Part shown: positions 15,784-25,007 of the stretch, piece by piece
Layout of the letters: each line of letters starts with the position of its first letter
Position numbering within the stretch: the first letter of the stretch is position 1
Origin: Bacilli bacterium
Lineage (GTDB): Bacteria > Bacillota_I > Bacilli_A > RF39 > UBA660
NCBI GenBank assembly: GCA_017398945.1
Contig: JAFQES010000006.1
Location: 1 to 37,930 of the forward strand
DNA: 37,930 nt
Reading direction: 5' to 3'
The notes under the pieces: model-generated
Seen by the model: the letters and a program-made list of their open reading frames with translations, nothing else
What the model was told of the DNA's origin: nothing
The model's database searches: none
Program-made: the position numbers and the translations under genes

Positions 15784-17649
15784 GTGGTTAATGTGTTTGC
15801 TAGTATAGGCCTTACAATATCAGGATTAGTTTTTACATTAGTAATTGCTATTGTTTATTTAACAAAGAAAAAATATAATGATGTAGAAAATTCTTTATAT
15901 CGTTTTTTACTTGTTTTAACAATTGGATTGTTTATATTAGAATTATATTGTGTATTTACCATGAGTATTAGAGATAAATATCCAATATTAAATGAATTTT
16001 TATGTCGTTTTTATATTTTAGGAGCAGTAACTTGGTTTATAGCTTTGCTTATTTATATTTGGATATCTGGAAATAGCGAAAAATATAAAGACACTAAATT
16101 ATTATTTAAACAACCATTCTTTATTTTTACAGTTCTATTTGGTTTATTTTGTTTTATTTTTTCATGTTTTTTAGATATAACCTATACTTCAGGAATAAAT
16201 GATGAATTATATGTAATTGGAGGTCCAGGAGTGTATAGTTTATATGCTATCTTTGCTTTTGTCGGTGGTTACATGATCTATTTATTATTTAGAAAGAAAA
16301 ATAAATCGTCTTTCTTGAAAAAACTTGCCATCTATTTGTTTATGAATGTATATTTTTTTATGTTAGTATTTCAATTTTTTTACACAGATATAAATGATCT
16401 TACTTTTGCTTTTGGCTTTGGCGTGGTAATTATGTATTTTGCTTTAGCTAGTCAAGATTCTAAATTAGTTTCTGAATTAGAAGTTGCCAAAAAAGAAGCG
16501 GAAGAAGCTGACAAAGAAAAAACTGAATTTTTAGCAAAGATGTCACATGAAATAAGAACACCGATGAACGCGATTATGGGGTTTAGTCAGTCTTTATTAA
16601 ATGAAAAGTCTTTATCTAAAGAAGTTGTTCAAACTGATGTTAGAAACATTTATTTGGCAGGTAATAATTTAATTGCTACAATAAATAATATTTTAGATGT
16701 TTCTCGAATTGAATCAGGTAAAGAAAAAATTGATTTAAAAGAATATTATATTGGAGATATTGTTTTTGAATTAATTAGTTATATTGAAGCAAGAATTAAT
16801 AAGGATAAAGTAAATTTTGTTGTGGATGTAGATCAAAACATTCCTGCTAAAATGATTGGTGATAAACAAAAGATTTATAAGATATTATTAAATTTATTAA
16901 ATAATAGTGTTAAATATACTAAAGCGGGAGAGATAAAATTAGCCATTAAGTGTCAGCAAATTAATAATATTGCTAACTTAGAATTTATAATTAGTGATAC
17001 AGGGATTGGAATAAAACAGGATGATTTTGAAAAAATATTTACAAAGTTTGCCAAAATTAGCGAAGATAGTGAGTTAGATTCTGGAACTGGACTAGGGCTT
17101 AATATCACAAAAAGTTTGGTAGATATGTTAAAAGGAACAATAGATTTTAAAAGTGAATACGGAGTAGGTTCAATTTTTAGAGTAACATTATCTAATCATA
17201 TTGTTGATTATCGAAAAATAGGAGATATTTTAAAGATAAAAGAAAATTTAAAATTAAATGATGTTCGCGTTGATGGGACAGGAAAGAAAATATTGGTTGT
17301 TGATGATAATAAACTAAATTTAAAAGTAGCTCATCGTTTGTTAAGGTCTTATAATTTTGATGTTACTTTGGTCGATAATGGAGCAGCTTGTATTGAAAAA
17401 ATAAAGAAAAAAGAAAAATTTGATTTAATTTTATTAGATCATATGATGCCTAATTTAAATGGAATAGAAACTATTAGAATAATTAAAAAAATGAGGGGAT
17501 ATGATATTCCTCCAATTATTGCTGTAACAGCAAACGTTGTAACTGAGTTAAAAGATATGTACTTAAAAGAAGGTTTTGATGGATGGTTATCTAAACCAAT
17601 GGACGCTAAAAAATTAAATAGTTTAATTAACTATTATTTTAAAAAGTGA
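15784..17649 (+). CDS. Hybrid sensor histidine kinase with seven membrane segments (first paralogue)
   Basis: Residues 1-225 contain about seven hydrophobic segments and no large external sensor domain. A coiled linker leads to HisKA with the phosphoacceptor H255 (MSHEIRTPMN), then HATPase_c with NNSVKYT, DTGIGI and GTGLGL. A C-terminal receiver follows with VVDDNK, D552 in LLDHMMP, and KPMD. It should autophosphorylate H255 and pass phosphate to D552, then to the Hpt protein at 19548. The start is a GTG at 15784 with a weak site; GTG 15793 is an alternative. The next gene begins 11 bases after its stop, with the same plan, so the pair looks like a tandem duplication. The signal is unknown. 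Confidence 0.9.
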   Translation: MVNVFASIGLTISGLVFTLVIAIVYLTKKKYNDVENSLYRFLLVLTIGLFILELYCVFTMSIRDKYPILNEFLCRFYILGAVTWFIALLIYIWISGNSEKYKDTKLLFKQPFFIFTVLFGLFCFIFSCFLDITYTSGINDELYVIGGPGVYSLYAIFAFVGGYMIYLLFRKKNKSSFLKKLAIYLFMNVYFFMLVFQFFYTDINDLTFAFGFGVVIMYFALASQDSKLVSELEVAKKEAEEADKEKTEFLAKMSHEIRTPMNAIMGFSQSLLNEKSLSKEVVQTDVRNIYLAGNNLIATINNILDVSRIESGKEKIDLKEYYIGDIVFELISYIEARINKDKVNFVVDVDQNIPAKMIGDKQKIYKILLNLLNNSVKYTKAGEIKLAIKCQQINNIANLEFIISDTGIGIKQDDFEKIFTKFAKISEDSELDSGTGLGLNITKSLVDMLKGTIDFKSEYGVGSIFRVTLSNHIVDYRKIGDILKIKENLKLNDVRVDGTGKKILVVDDNKLNLKVAHRLLRSYNFDVTLVDNGAACIEKIKKKEKFDLILLDHMMPNLNGIETIRIIKKMRGYDIPPIIAVTANVVTELKDMYLKEGFDGWLSKPMDAKKLNSLINYYFKK

Positions 17650-17660
17650 GGTGATTTTAT

Positions 17661-19508
17661 ATGATTCAAACAATTTTACTATCGTTAGGAAGCTTAATTT
17701 TTACAATTCTATTATTATTGATTTATAAATATAAGACCAAAATTACTAATTATGAAAATAAATATTTTAGTGCTTTATTAGTTTGTTTATTATTAGTTTT
17801 GGTTTCCGAAATAGTTACGGTATTTACAATAAAAAATCATTTTAAGATGGTAATTATCAACGAAATTTTATGTCGAATACATTGTTTATTAATATTAGCT
17901 TGGTTAACTATAATGGCTCGTTATATTTTATCTTTTATTAGTTCTGATAAAAATGCTGAAACAAAATTAAATAAATATCGTCCCTTTTGGATATTTTTTT
18001 GTGTAATCAGTATTATTTTCTTTTTCTTGCCATTAGAATATATAGTTGTAGATGGAACAGGTTATTTGTCAGGAGGAGCTTTATATTTTGTATATGTTTT
18101 AGGAATTATATTAGTTTTAGTTGCTATTTATTTTGTTTCTAAATATAAAACTGTTGTTGCTTTTAATAAAAGGTTACCTATTATTATTATTAGTATTATT
18201 GAAACACTAATATCTGTTCCACTTTCGTTTGTTTTTCCAACAATATATATTTTGACTAGTAGTTTGGCATTTAAAATGTATCTTATTTATTTTGCTGTTG
18301 AAAATCCTGATTTATACTTAATTAATGAATTAGAAAAGGCAAAGAAAAAAGCAGAGGAATCTAATCGAGCAAAATCTGATTTTTTATCAAATATGTCTCA
18401 TGAAATTAAAACTCCTATGAATGCAATTATAGGTTTTAGTGAATCTTTAATAAATGAACCTGAATTTAATGAAGGATTAGCTCGAAAAGATATTGAGCAT
18501 ATATATGTAGCTGGTGGGAATTTATTAGAGATAATTAATAATATTTTAGATATTTCTAAAATTGAAACTGGGGAAGAAACTTTAGATGAAAGGGAGTATA
18601 GTTTAGCTAATATTATTTTAGAATTGCATAGCATTATTGATGCAAGGGTATCAAGTGGTAAAGTAAAATTTATTACTAATATTGATAAGTCTTTACCTAG
18701 TAAGCTATATGGAGATAAAACAAAGTTATTTCAAATTCTTTTAAATATATTAAGTAATGCTGTAAAATATACGGAAGTAGGTCGAATTGAATTAGCTATA
18801 AGTGGCCAAGTAGAAAAGGATTGGGTTAATTTACATTTTCGCATTTCGGATACTGGATTAGGTATAAAAGCAGATGATTATGATAAATTATTTGAAAAAT
18901 TTAGTCGTTTAGAATCTGCTATGCAAAATGAAATAGAAGGAACAGGATTAGGTTTAGTAATAACAAAAAAACTAGTAAATTTACTTAAAGGGAAAGTTTG
19001 GTTTGAAAGTAAATATGGAGCGGGAACAGATTTTTATATTGATTTAAGTCAAAAGATTATTGATAGAAGTCCTATGGGAGATTTATTTAATGCTGAATAC
19101 AAAGCAACTGAGTTTGTAGATAAATATTTTGATTGTTCTAAATATAAAATTTTATTAGTTGATGATAATGAACTTAATTTAAAAGTCGCTAAGAGAATAT
19201 TAGATAATTATAAATTTCAAATTACTACTTTGAATAATGGTAAGGCTTGTGTTGATCTTATAAAATCTGGAGAAGTATTTGATATGATTTTCTTAGACCA
19301 TATGATGCCAGGTATGGATGGTATAGAGGTATTACATATTTTAAAAAGTTTAAAATCTTATAATATTCCTCCTATAGTTGCTTTAACTGCAAATGCTATT
19401 ACGGGGATGAGGGAAATGTATCTTAAAGAAGGATTTGATGAATATTTATCGAAACCTATTAATATTAGTGATTTAAATAAATTATTAGAGAAACATTTTA
19501 AAAATTAA
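17661..19508 (+). CDS. Hybrid sensor histidine kinase with seven membrane segments (second paralogue)
   Basis: This 615-residue protein has the same order as its neighbour: about seven membrane segments in residues 1-220, HisKA with H247 ([10 protein letters not shown]), HATPase_c with SNAVKYT, DTGLGI and GTGLGL, and a receiver with VDDNE, D546 in FLDHMMP, and KPIN. A clear GAGGTGAT ribosome site precedes the ATG. Divergence is strongest in the membrane half, so the two kinases probably sense different things but feed the same Hpt/receiver pair. No output domain is attached, as expected for a phosphorelay kinase. Confidence 0.9.
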   Translation: MIQTILLSLGSLIFTILLLLIYKYKTKITNYENKYFSALLVCLLLVLVSEIVTVFTIKNHFKMVIINEILCRIHCLLILAWLTIMARYILSFISSDKNAETKLNKYRPFWIFFCVISIIFFFLPLEYIVVDGTGYLSGGALYFVYVLGIILVLVAIYFVSKYKTVVAFNKRLPIIIISIIETLISVPLSFVFPTIYILTSSLAFKMYLIYFAVENPDLYLINELEKAKKKAEESNRAKSDFLSNMSHEIKTPMNAIIGFSESLINEPEFNEGLARKDIEHIYVAGGNLLEIINNILDISKIETGEETLDEREYSLANIILELHSIIDARVSSGKVKFITNIDKSLPSKLYGDKTKLFQILLNILSNAVKYTEVGRIELAISGQVEKDWVNLHFRISDTGLGIKADDYDKLFEKFSRLESAMQNEIEGTGLGLVITKKLVNLLKGKVWFESKYGAGTDFYIDLSQKIIDRSPMGDLFNAEYKATEFVDKYFDCSKYKILLVDDNELNLKVAKRILDNYKFQITTLNNGKACVDLIKSGEVFDMIFLDHMMPGMDGIEVLHILKSLKSYNIPPIVALTANAITGMREMYLKEGFDEYLSKPINISDLNKLLEKHFKN

Positions 19509-19547
19509 TTTATTATGTTAAAATAAATAATAGAAGGGAAGTTTAAA

Positions 19548-19907
19548 ATGAGCGAGAATCAAAAAAATTACTTAGTTACTGCGGGAATAGATTTAAATAC
19601 AGTAATTAATTATACTGGAGATTTGCAGATGTATCATGAAATTATTTTAGAGTTTTATGATGGTTTAGATGAACAATTTAACACATTAAAAAATAGTGTA
19701 AATGATTTGCCGAATTATGCAATTTTAGTTCATGCTTTAAAAAGCAATGCTAGAACTTTGGGGCTTACCAAATTAGCTGATGCGGCTTATGAACACGAGT
19801 TAGCTAGTAAAGCTGGGAATATAGCTTTTGTAAATGAAAATATCAAAAGTTTAGAAGATATTGTAGTTGAAGTTAAAACTTTAATTGGAAATTATAAAAA
19901 TTTGTAA
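19548..19907 (+). CDS. Histidine phosphotransfer (Hpt) protein
   Basis: A 119-residue four-helix protein with the Hpt signature HALKSNARTLG, phosphoacceptor H62, followed by LADAAYEHELASK. It shuttles phosphate between receiver domains in a His-Asp-His-Asp relay. Its place directly after two hybrid kinases and before a receiver protein fits that role. GAAGGGAAG precedes the ATG. Confidence 0.9.
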   Translation: MSENQKNYLVTAGIDLNTVINYTGDLQMYHEIILEFYDGLDEQFNTLKNSVNDLPNYAILVHALKSNARTLGLTKLADAAYEHELASKAGNIAFVNENIKSLEDIVVEVKTLIGNYKNL

Positions 19908-19919
19908 AAAGGTGGTGTC

Positions 19920-21527
19920 ATGATGCCTGGAAGTGAATATCTAAATGTTGTTGGAGAAACATTATTAAAAACATTTTCTGATGTTTATGTTGTTGATTTA
20001 AGAAAGGATATAGTTAATACATATATTTTTGAAAATAACTATGTTAAATTTAAAGAAGCCAGATCATTTTTAGAATTTGTAGAATCAGAAAAAACTTATA
20101 TAACTTCATCAGATACAGAAAATTATATTAAGATTATATCTGGTAATTTTGAAGGCGAGATAACTTTTTCTTTTCAAAAAAAAGAAAGTTATTCATACGA
20201 TAATTATATTATGGTTGCAAAAAAAGTTAACTATGATAATAATCAATTAATTATAATAATGACTTCAAAAGTAAATGAGTTTAGTAAAAGCAAAGAAGTA
20301 AATGATGAAGAAATTCAAAAAATGGTTAAAGATTTTTCGGAAAGTATTTTAAAAATATATAATACGATTGATATTGCTAAAGAAGAAAATCCTGGTTTTA
20401 ATTATATAAAATCATTACTAGAAGAATTAACTAGAAATTATCCAAGTTTAAATAAAAAATTAGAAATGAATATTATTGCTGAGACAAATAAAACCAAAAA
20501 TTCATTACTTATAGTTGATGATGATACAATTACTAGAAATATTTTAAAAAAAGCTTTTGAAAAAGATTTTAATATTGTTACTGCTAGTAATGGAAAAGAA
20601 GCTATTGATTTATTAGAAAGTAATTATAATTCTAGTGAAAACATTTTAAATTATGTAGGAATATTTCTAGATATTGCTATGCCTGTATTAGATGGTTTTG
20701 CTGTATTAGAATTTTTAAAGGATAAAGATTTATTAAATAAATTACCGGTTATTATTATCAGTGCAGCTGAAGATAGAGAAACGAGACAAAAAGTATATAG
20801 TTATAATATAGCTGATATGTTAGAAAAGCCATTTAATTTAGAGATTATAAGACTTAGAATAAATAATTTTATTAAACTATATAAAAATAGTAATTCTTTA
20901 ACAAGTCTAATTATTAATAAGGATAAAGAAGTTAATAGTATTTTAGAAAAATTAGAAAATGTTTATTTAAAGGATAATGAAGAAAGAATTAATTTGGTAA
21001 GTAAACTTACTGAAGTATTTGCTTTAAAATATTTAGAAATTAATCCTAATTGTGGATTAACATTACCATTAATAAATAAACTTTGTATAGCTTCTAAATA
21101 TTATGATATTGGTAAGTTAATAGTTCCTAATAAAGTTCTTAATAATGAAAATCTTTCTATAGATGAAGAAAAAAAATTAAGTGATCATTCTTCTAATGGC
21201 GCTTTACTAATAAAAAGATTATTTTATAATAAAGATCAGATTTTGAATGATTATGCTTACAATATTTGTTTATATCATCATGAAAGTTATGATGGTACTG
21301 GTTATCCAAAAAGAATAAGTGGTAAAGATATCCCGTTATATGTTTCTATTGTATCTTTGGCAATAATATATGCTAATTATATATTAGATGAAAAAGAAAC
21401 TAATTATTCAGCAATAGCTGCTAATATAATTGCATTAGAAAATCAAAAATTTAGTAGTGAAATAATAAATACTTTTAGATTAGTATTAAACGATTTTGCT
21501 AGCGTTTGTGAGAATTTAAGCAAATAA
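19920..21527 (+). CDS. Response regulator with degenerate HD-GYP output domain
   Basis: The first ~190 residues are an unrecognised, possibly PAS-like, sensory domain. A receiver follows (LLIVDDDTI, phosphorylatable D251 in LDIAMP, EKPFN) and then an HD-GYP-like domain (DIGKLIVPNKVL, HHESYDGTGYP with G461-Y462-P463, GKDIPLYVSIVSLA). In active HD-GYP c-di-GMP phosphodiesterases the first motif reads HD; here it is Y395-D396. The late IxDxYDA motif reads IIYAN, and the early ligand His is not visible. Metal ligands are therefore missing, and the domain is more likely a regulatory or protein-binding module than an enzyme. It is the likely end point of the relay encoded upstream. Confidence 0.82.
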   Translation: MMPGSEYLNVVGETLLKTFSDVYVVDLRKDIVNTYIFENNYVKFKEARSFLEFVESEKTYITSSDTENYIKIISGNFEGEITFSFQKKESYSYDNYIMVAKKVNYDNNQLIIIMTSKVNEFSKSKEVNDEEIQKMVKDFSESILKIYNTIDIAKEENPGFNYIKSLLEELTRNYPSLNKKLEMNIIAETNKTKNSLLIVDDDTITRNILKKAFEKDFNIVTASNGKEAIDLLESNYNSSENILNYVGIFLDIAMPVLDGFAVLEFLKDKDLLNKLPVIIISAAEDRETRQKVYSYNIADMLEKPFNLEIIRLRINNFIKLYKNSNSLTSLIINKDKEVNSILEKLENVYLKDNEERINLVSKLTEVFALKYLEINPNCGLTLPLINKLCIASKYYDIGKLIVPNKVLNNENLSIDEEKKLSDHSSNGALLIKRLFYNKDQILNDYAYNICLYHHESYDGTGYPKRISGKDIPLYVSIVSLAIIYANYILDEKETNYSAIAANIIALENQKFSSEIINTFRLVLNDFASVCENLSK

Positions 21528-21573
21528 AAGTTACAAAAATAAAAAATTTAAGAGAATATATTAGCATTTGTAA

Positions 21574-21699
21574 TGCGGATCTCAATTTATTAATTCACCA
21601 GAAATAGAAGACTATTATGGTATCACTAAAGGTAATCATTCATGGCTAACATCAGATGAAATGGTAATTCTTTTGATAGTAATTACTAATGATATTTAG
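21574..21699 (+). pseudogene. Possible gene remnant between the phosphorelay and the second PBP
   Basis: An open stretch without a start codon reads CGSQFINSPEIEDYYG...NHSWLTSDEM...NDI then stop. The composition looks protein-like, but I cannot assign it. It may be the decayed 3' end of a lost gene that once linked the signalling genes and the PBP gene. Low confidence. Confidence 0.3.
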
Positions 21700-21763
21700 A
21701 AATTATGTTAATTGATGATATTATAAAAACTAAATTTAAACATATAATTACTTAGGTGATTAT

Positions 21764-23020
21764 ATGTTTTTTAATGACATACATACAAGAATAAGATATG
21801 TCTTTTTAATAGTTATTTGTTTAATCTTAATTGTTATTGTAAGAGTTTTTGTGATTCAAGTATTTCAGTATGATAAATTATCTACTTTGGCAGATTCGTT
21901 ATGGAGTAGAAAATTACCTATTGCTGCGGATAGAGGTCTTATAATAGATCGAAATGGTAAAGAACTTGCTACTAATATTACGACGACTTCATTAGTTTTA
22001 ATACCTAATCAAATTGCTGATAAAGAAGAAGTAAGCAAAGACTTAGCCGATATTTTAGGAGTGACTTATGAAGAAATGTATAGTCATGTTAGTAAAAAAA
22101 CTAGTATAGAAAGAGTACATCCTGAAGGAAGACAGTTATCTTATGAAATAGCTGAAAAAATTAACAATTTAAATTATGATGGTGTTTATTTAGTAAAAGA
22201 AAGTAAAAGATATTATCCTTATGGTTCGGCGTTATCTCATGTATTAGGTTATGTTGGAATTGATAATCAAGGTTTATCAGGGTTAGAATTGTATTACGAT
22301 GATTATTTAACAGGAGAAGATGGCGCCATTAAATATTTTTCTGATGGAAAAGGTAACCGCTTAGAATTAAGTGAAGTATATGAAGCACCTACCAGTGGAA
22401 TAACAATCCAAACCACTATTGATTTAGATTTACAACTTGCTGTGGAAAATGAATTAGATAATGTTATGAGTAAATATAATGCTGAACACGCTCTAGCCAT
22501 TGTCATGGATCCAGATACTGGTGAAGTTTTAGCAATGAGTAGTCGTCCTAATTTTGATAATAATAATTATCAAGATTATACAACCGAAGTTATTAATCGT
22601 AATTTACCGATATGGATGACATACGAGCCAGGAAGTACATTCAAAATTATAACCCTTGCTTCTGCCATTGAAGAAAAAGCTATTGATATCTTTACTGATA
22701 TGTATACTGATACTGGAGCAATAGGCGTAGAAGGGGCAACGTTACACTGTTGGAAACATGGTGGTCATGGAACTCAAACTTTTTTACAAGTCATAGAAAA
22801 CTCTTGCAATCCCGGATTTGTTATTATGGGGCAAAAAGTTGGAAAAGAAAAACTAATGGAATATATAGCTAATTTTGGATTTGGAAAAAAAACTAATATC
22901 GACTTAAATGGCGAAAGCAGTGGAATAATGTTTAAGTTAGAAAAAATGGGTCCTGTTGAACATGCTACAACATCTTTTGGACAAGGAATCAGTGTAACTC
23001 CGATTCACCTTACTGTCTAA
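21764..23020 (+). pseudogene. SpoVD/FtsI-like class B PBP, 5' part, cut by the integrative element
   Basis: The N-terminal part of a second class B PBP has a membrane anchor (about 7-28), the dimerisation domain, and the transpeptidase motifs S291-T-F-K (EPGSTFK) and S347-C-N (ENSCN). It runs to GQGISVTPI and then enters element sequence, ending HLTV-stop. The KTG motif and PASTA tail are in the separate piece at 30920-31585. Joined through the shared CA (23006-23007 = 30920-30921), the gene encodes 635 residues with TPIQQITAV, close to SpoVD in length and motif. As integrated, the product lacks a catalytic motif and cannot be an active transpeptidase. The native gene is either dispensable or restored by excision. 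Confidence 0.9.
22995..23020 (+). other. attL: left junction of the element (host PBP | element)
   Basis: Host coding ends in ACTCCGATT, followed by the inferred crossover dinucleotide CA (23006-23007) and element sequence CCTTACTGTCTAA. A TAA at 23018-23020 closes the truncated PBP. The right junction has the same CA at 30920-30921. Confidence 0.75.
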
Positions 23021-23115
23021 TAAATGATACCCTTACTATAACAAGAGGAATAACTACTAAATATACTAAAAAGTATGATATTGAGTTTGAATACTATTGT
23101 TTTATAGAAATATAG
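23008..23115 (+). pseudogene. Detached 3' end of the serine recombinase gene (35 codons plus TAG)
   Basis: Read in the recombinase frame after circularisation, this stretch continues DYVT with PYCLINDTLTI, then TRGITTKYTKKYDI and EFEYYCFIEI, then TAG at 23113-23115. It has no start codon of its own and is not translated in this frame when integrated. The uninterrupted frame, the strand-like composition, and an intrinsic terminator three bases after the TAG indicate that this is the genuine 3' end of the gene at 29290, separated by integration. Confidence 0.8.
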
Positions 23116-23117
23116 TC

Positions 23118-23143
23118 AAAAAACACAGAAATGTGTTTTTTTT
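23118..23143 (+). terminator. Intrinsic terminator of the recombinase gene, stranded at the left end
   Basis: AAAAAACACA (23118-23127), a GAAA loop and TGTGTTTTTT (23132-23141) form a perfect 10-bp stem with a T run, two bases after the TAG of the detached recombinase tail. In the integrated state it instead ends transcripts of the truncated PBP. Confidence 0.88.
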
Positions 23144-23177
23144 CATGTTATAATAAATAATTAAAGGAAGTGGTAGT

Positions 23178-24896
23178 ATGAATAGTACTGATATTGAAAA
23201 AGTCGCTACTAATAAGATAGAAGAACTTGTTCTGAAAAATAGTGAAATTTTAAGTCCTTACATTAATTCTAATGATAGAACTCCTATGTGGGACGGGAAT
23301 ATTTATATTTATAATAAGAATCCTAAAACAAATGGTACATTTGAAGGGAAAATTGATGTTCAAATAAAAGGAAGACAAGTAGATGTATTTAAAGATAATA
23401 ATACTTACTCATTTAAGGTTGAAACTTTAAGAGGTTACCAAAAAGAAATAAAAGGGACTTTATTATTAGTTGTTGATTTTATAGACATCGATAATTATAA
23501 AATATATTATTGTAATCTATTACCTGTTGATTTATATCAGATTTTAAAAGATTTAAAAGAAGAACAAAAAAATGTCTCATTAAAATTAAAGGAAATAAAT
23601 GAAAATACAGCATTAAATTTTAAAAATGTATGTGTAAATTTTTATAAGAATTCTATTAGACAAGCTAATAAGAAAATAATAGAAGAATCTGAATTTAATA
23701 ACATAGAAGAACTTAATTTTGAAGTTTTTGCAAAACAATCTGAATATGAAGAATATTTAGAAGCAGCGGATGTATATACTTATGCAAAAATGAAAGGCAC
23801 TCATGAAGAAGTTGCAACAGTTAAAGGCGAATGGAAGTCATTTTCTACAATAAAAAAGAATATCTTTGTAAATGATAAAAAGTTTTATTCTCAATACACT
23901 GTTATGGGTAAAGATAGTAATGAATTAGTTGTTGGTCCAATTACAATAGAGTTGCTTAGTGGAAAAATTCATCTTAAATTAGAAGGAACTCCAAAAAAAA
24001 GAATAAAAGACTTAGAATTTATTACGAATGTTTTAAAAGAACAATATATTATGTTTGATAATGTAAAGTTCGATTTGCCTTTTACTGATATTGAAATGGT
24101 AAATAAAAATATTGATATTTATAGTAAGCAACTAAATTATTTTAAGAAGATTACTAAATTATTTGGATTTTTTAATACAGAATTTGATATTGATTATGAT
24201 CAACTAAGTGAGGTAGATTTAAGAAATTTACATCATTTGATGAATTTATATGATGGTGTCTTTCCTGATGATATGAGAGAATTACAAAAGTATTATATAA
24301 ATATCAATAAGTATAAATTTATATTCATTCTTGTATTTAATAGTAATAAGATCTATAATTTTTATTCACAAGAAATGATTGATAACACTTTATGTGTAAT
24401 AATACGTGATGGTAAAGAAATTAAAACAAGTGTTTATTCTAATTTGTTACCTGAGGAATATTTAAATGTAAATAATTTTAACGAGAGAATAATACTTAAA
24501 AGTTTTAAAAATATTGAACTAAACGATGAGGTATTGGATTCAATTAATTTATTAATGTTAAGTTTTTTAACGGCATATGATCAATCTAATAATAGAAAAT
24601 ATTTAGATTTAGCTGATAAATTGAGCCAAATTATTTGTAAAAATAGGATAAATGACATTGATTTTATTAATTCTAAACAAATAAAACATAGAAAGAAAAA
24701 TTTATCTTTTAATGATAAAAAACTATTAAATTCTATAAGCGAAAAAGAAGAACATATGAATAATTATCCTATATTGTGTTGTATAGACATTTTATTAAAT
24801 AATAATTTTGAATTTGATATTCATTATAAAAATATGAAGAAAAAAGATAAAGAAATATTTAATACTTGGCCAATTTATAATTTATTAAAAAAATAA
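23178..24896 (+). CDS. DUF4365-like protein with a possible PD-(D/E)xK-type N-terminal domain
   Basis: This 572-residue cytoplasmic protein begins with a domain showing DRTPMWDG (D39) and, on the next strand, DVQIKGR (Q62-I-K64). WDG...VQIKG is the typical signature of DUF4365 proteins, whose fold resembles restriction-like nucleases (D...(E/Q)xK). A long charged, largely helical C-terminal half is unrecognised. It is the first cargo gene, with AAAGGAAGTGG before the ATG. A defence or nucleic-acid role is plausible from the fold and its place in a mobile element but is not shown. Confidence 0.6.
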   Translation: MNSTDIEKVATNKIEELVLKNSEILSPYINSNDRTPMWDGNIYIYNKNPKTNGTFEGKIDVQIKGRQVDVFKDNNTYSFKVETLRGYQKEIKGTLLLVVDFIDIDNYKIYYCNLLPVDLYQILKDLKEEQKNVSLKLKEINENTALNFKNVCVNFYKNSIRQANKKIIEESEFNNIEELNFEVFAKQSEYEEYLEAADVYTYAKMKGTHEEVATVKGEWKSFSTIKKNIFVNDKKFYSQYTVMGKDSNELVVGPITIELLSGKIHLKLEGTPKKRIKDLEFITNVLKEQYIMFDNVKFDLPFTDIEMVNKNIDIYSKQLNYFKKITKLFGFFNTEFDIDYDQLSEVDLRNLHHLMNLYDGVFPDDMRELQKYYININKYKFIFILVFNSNKIYNFYSQEMIDNTLCVIIRDGKEIKTSVYSNLLPEEYLNVNNFNERIILKSFKNIELNDEVLDSINLLMLSFLTAYDQSNNRKYLDLADKLSQIICKNRINDIDFINSKQIKHRKKNLSFNDKKLLNSISEKEEHMNNYPILCCIDILLNNNFEFDIHYKNMKKKDKEIFNTWPIYNLLKK

Positions 24897-24950
24897 TTAA
24901 ATAAAAGCCAAACAACACGCAAGAAAACATGTAAGATATATGCAAGATGA

Positions 24951-24979
24951 TTGATGTTCTATTTATTTTGTGGTATAAT
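24951..24979 (+). promoter_or_regulatory. Promoter of the Fic gene
   Basis: TTGATG (24951-24956) and TATAAT (24974-24979) with 17-bp spacing, 29 bases before the ATG at 25008. Confidence 0.8.
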
Positions 24980-25007
24980 ATTATTAGAAAATTAAGAGGT
25001 GATTTTA

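Noticed and set aside
17641-17655. Alternative genetic code (TGA as Trp), considered because of the Mollicutes-like base composition
   Set aside because: TGA is used as the stop codon of the first histidine kinase (17647-17649), and Trp is encoded by TGG throughout.
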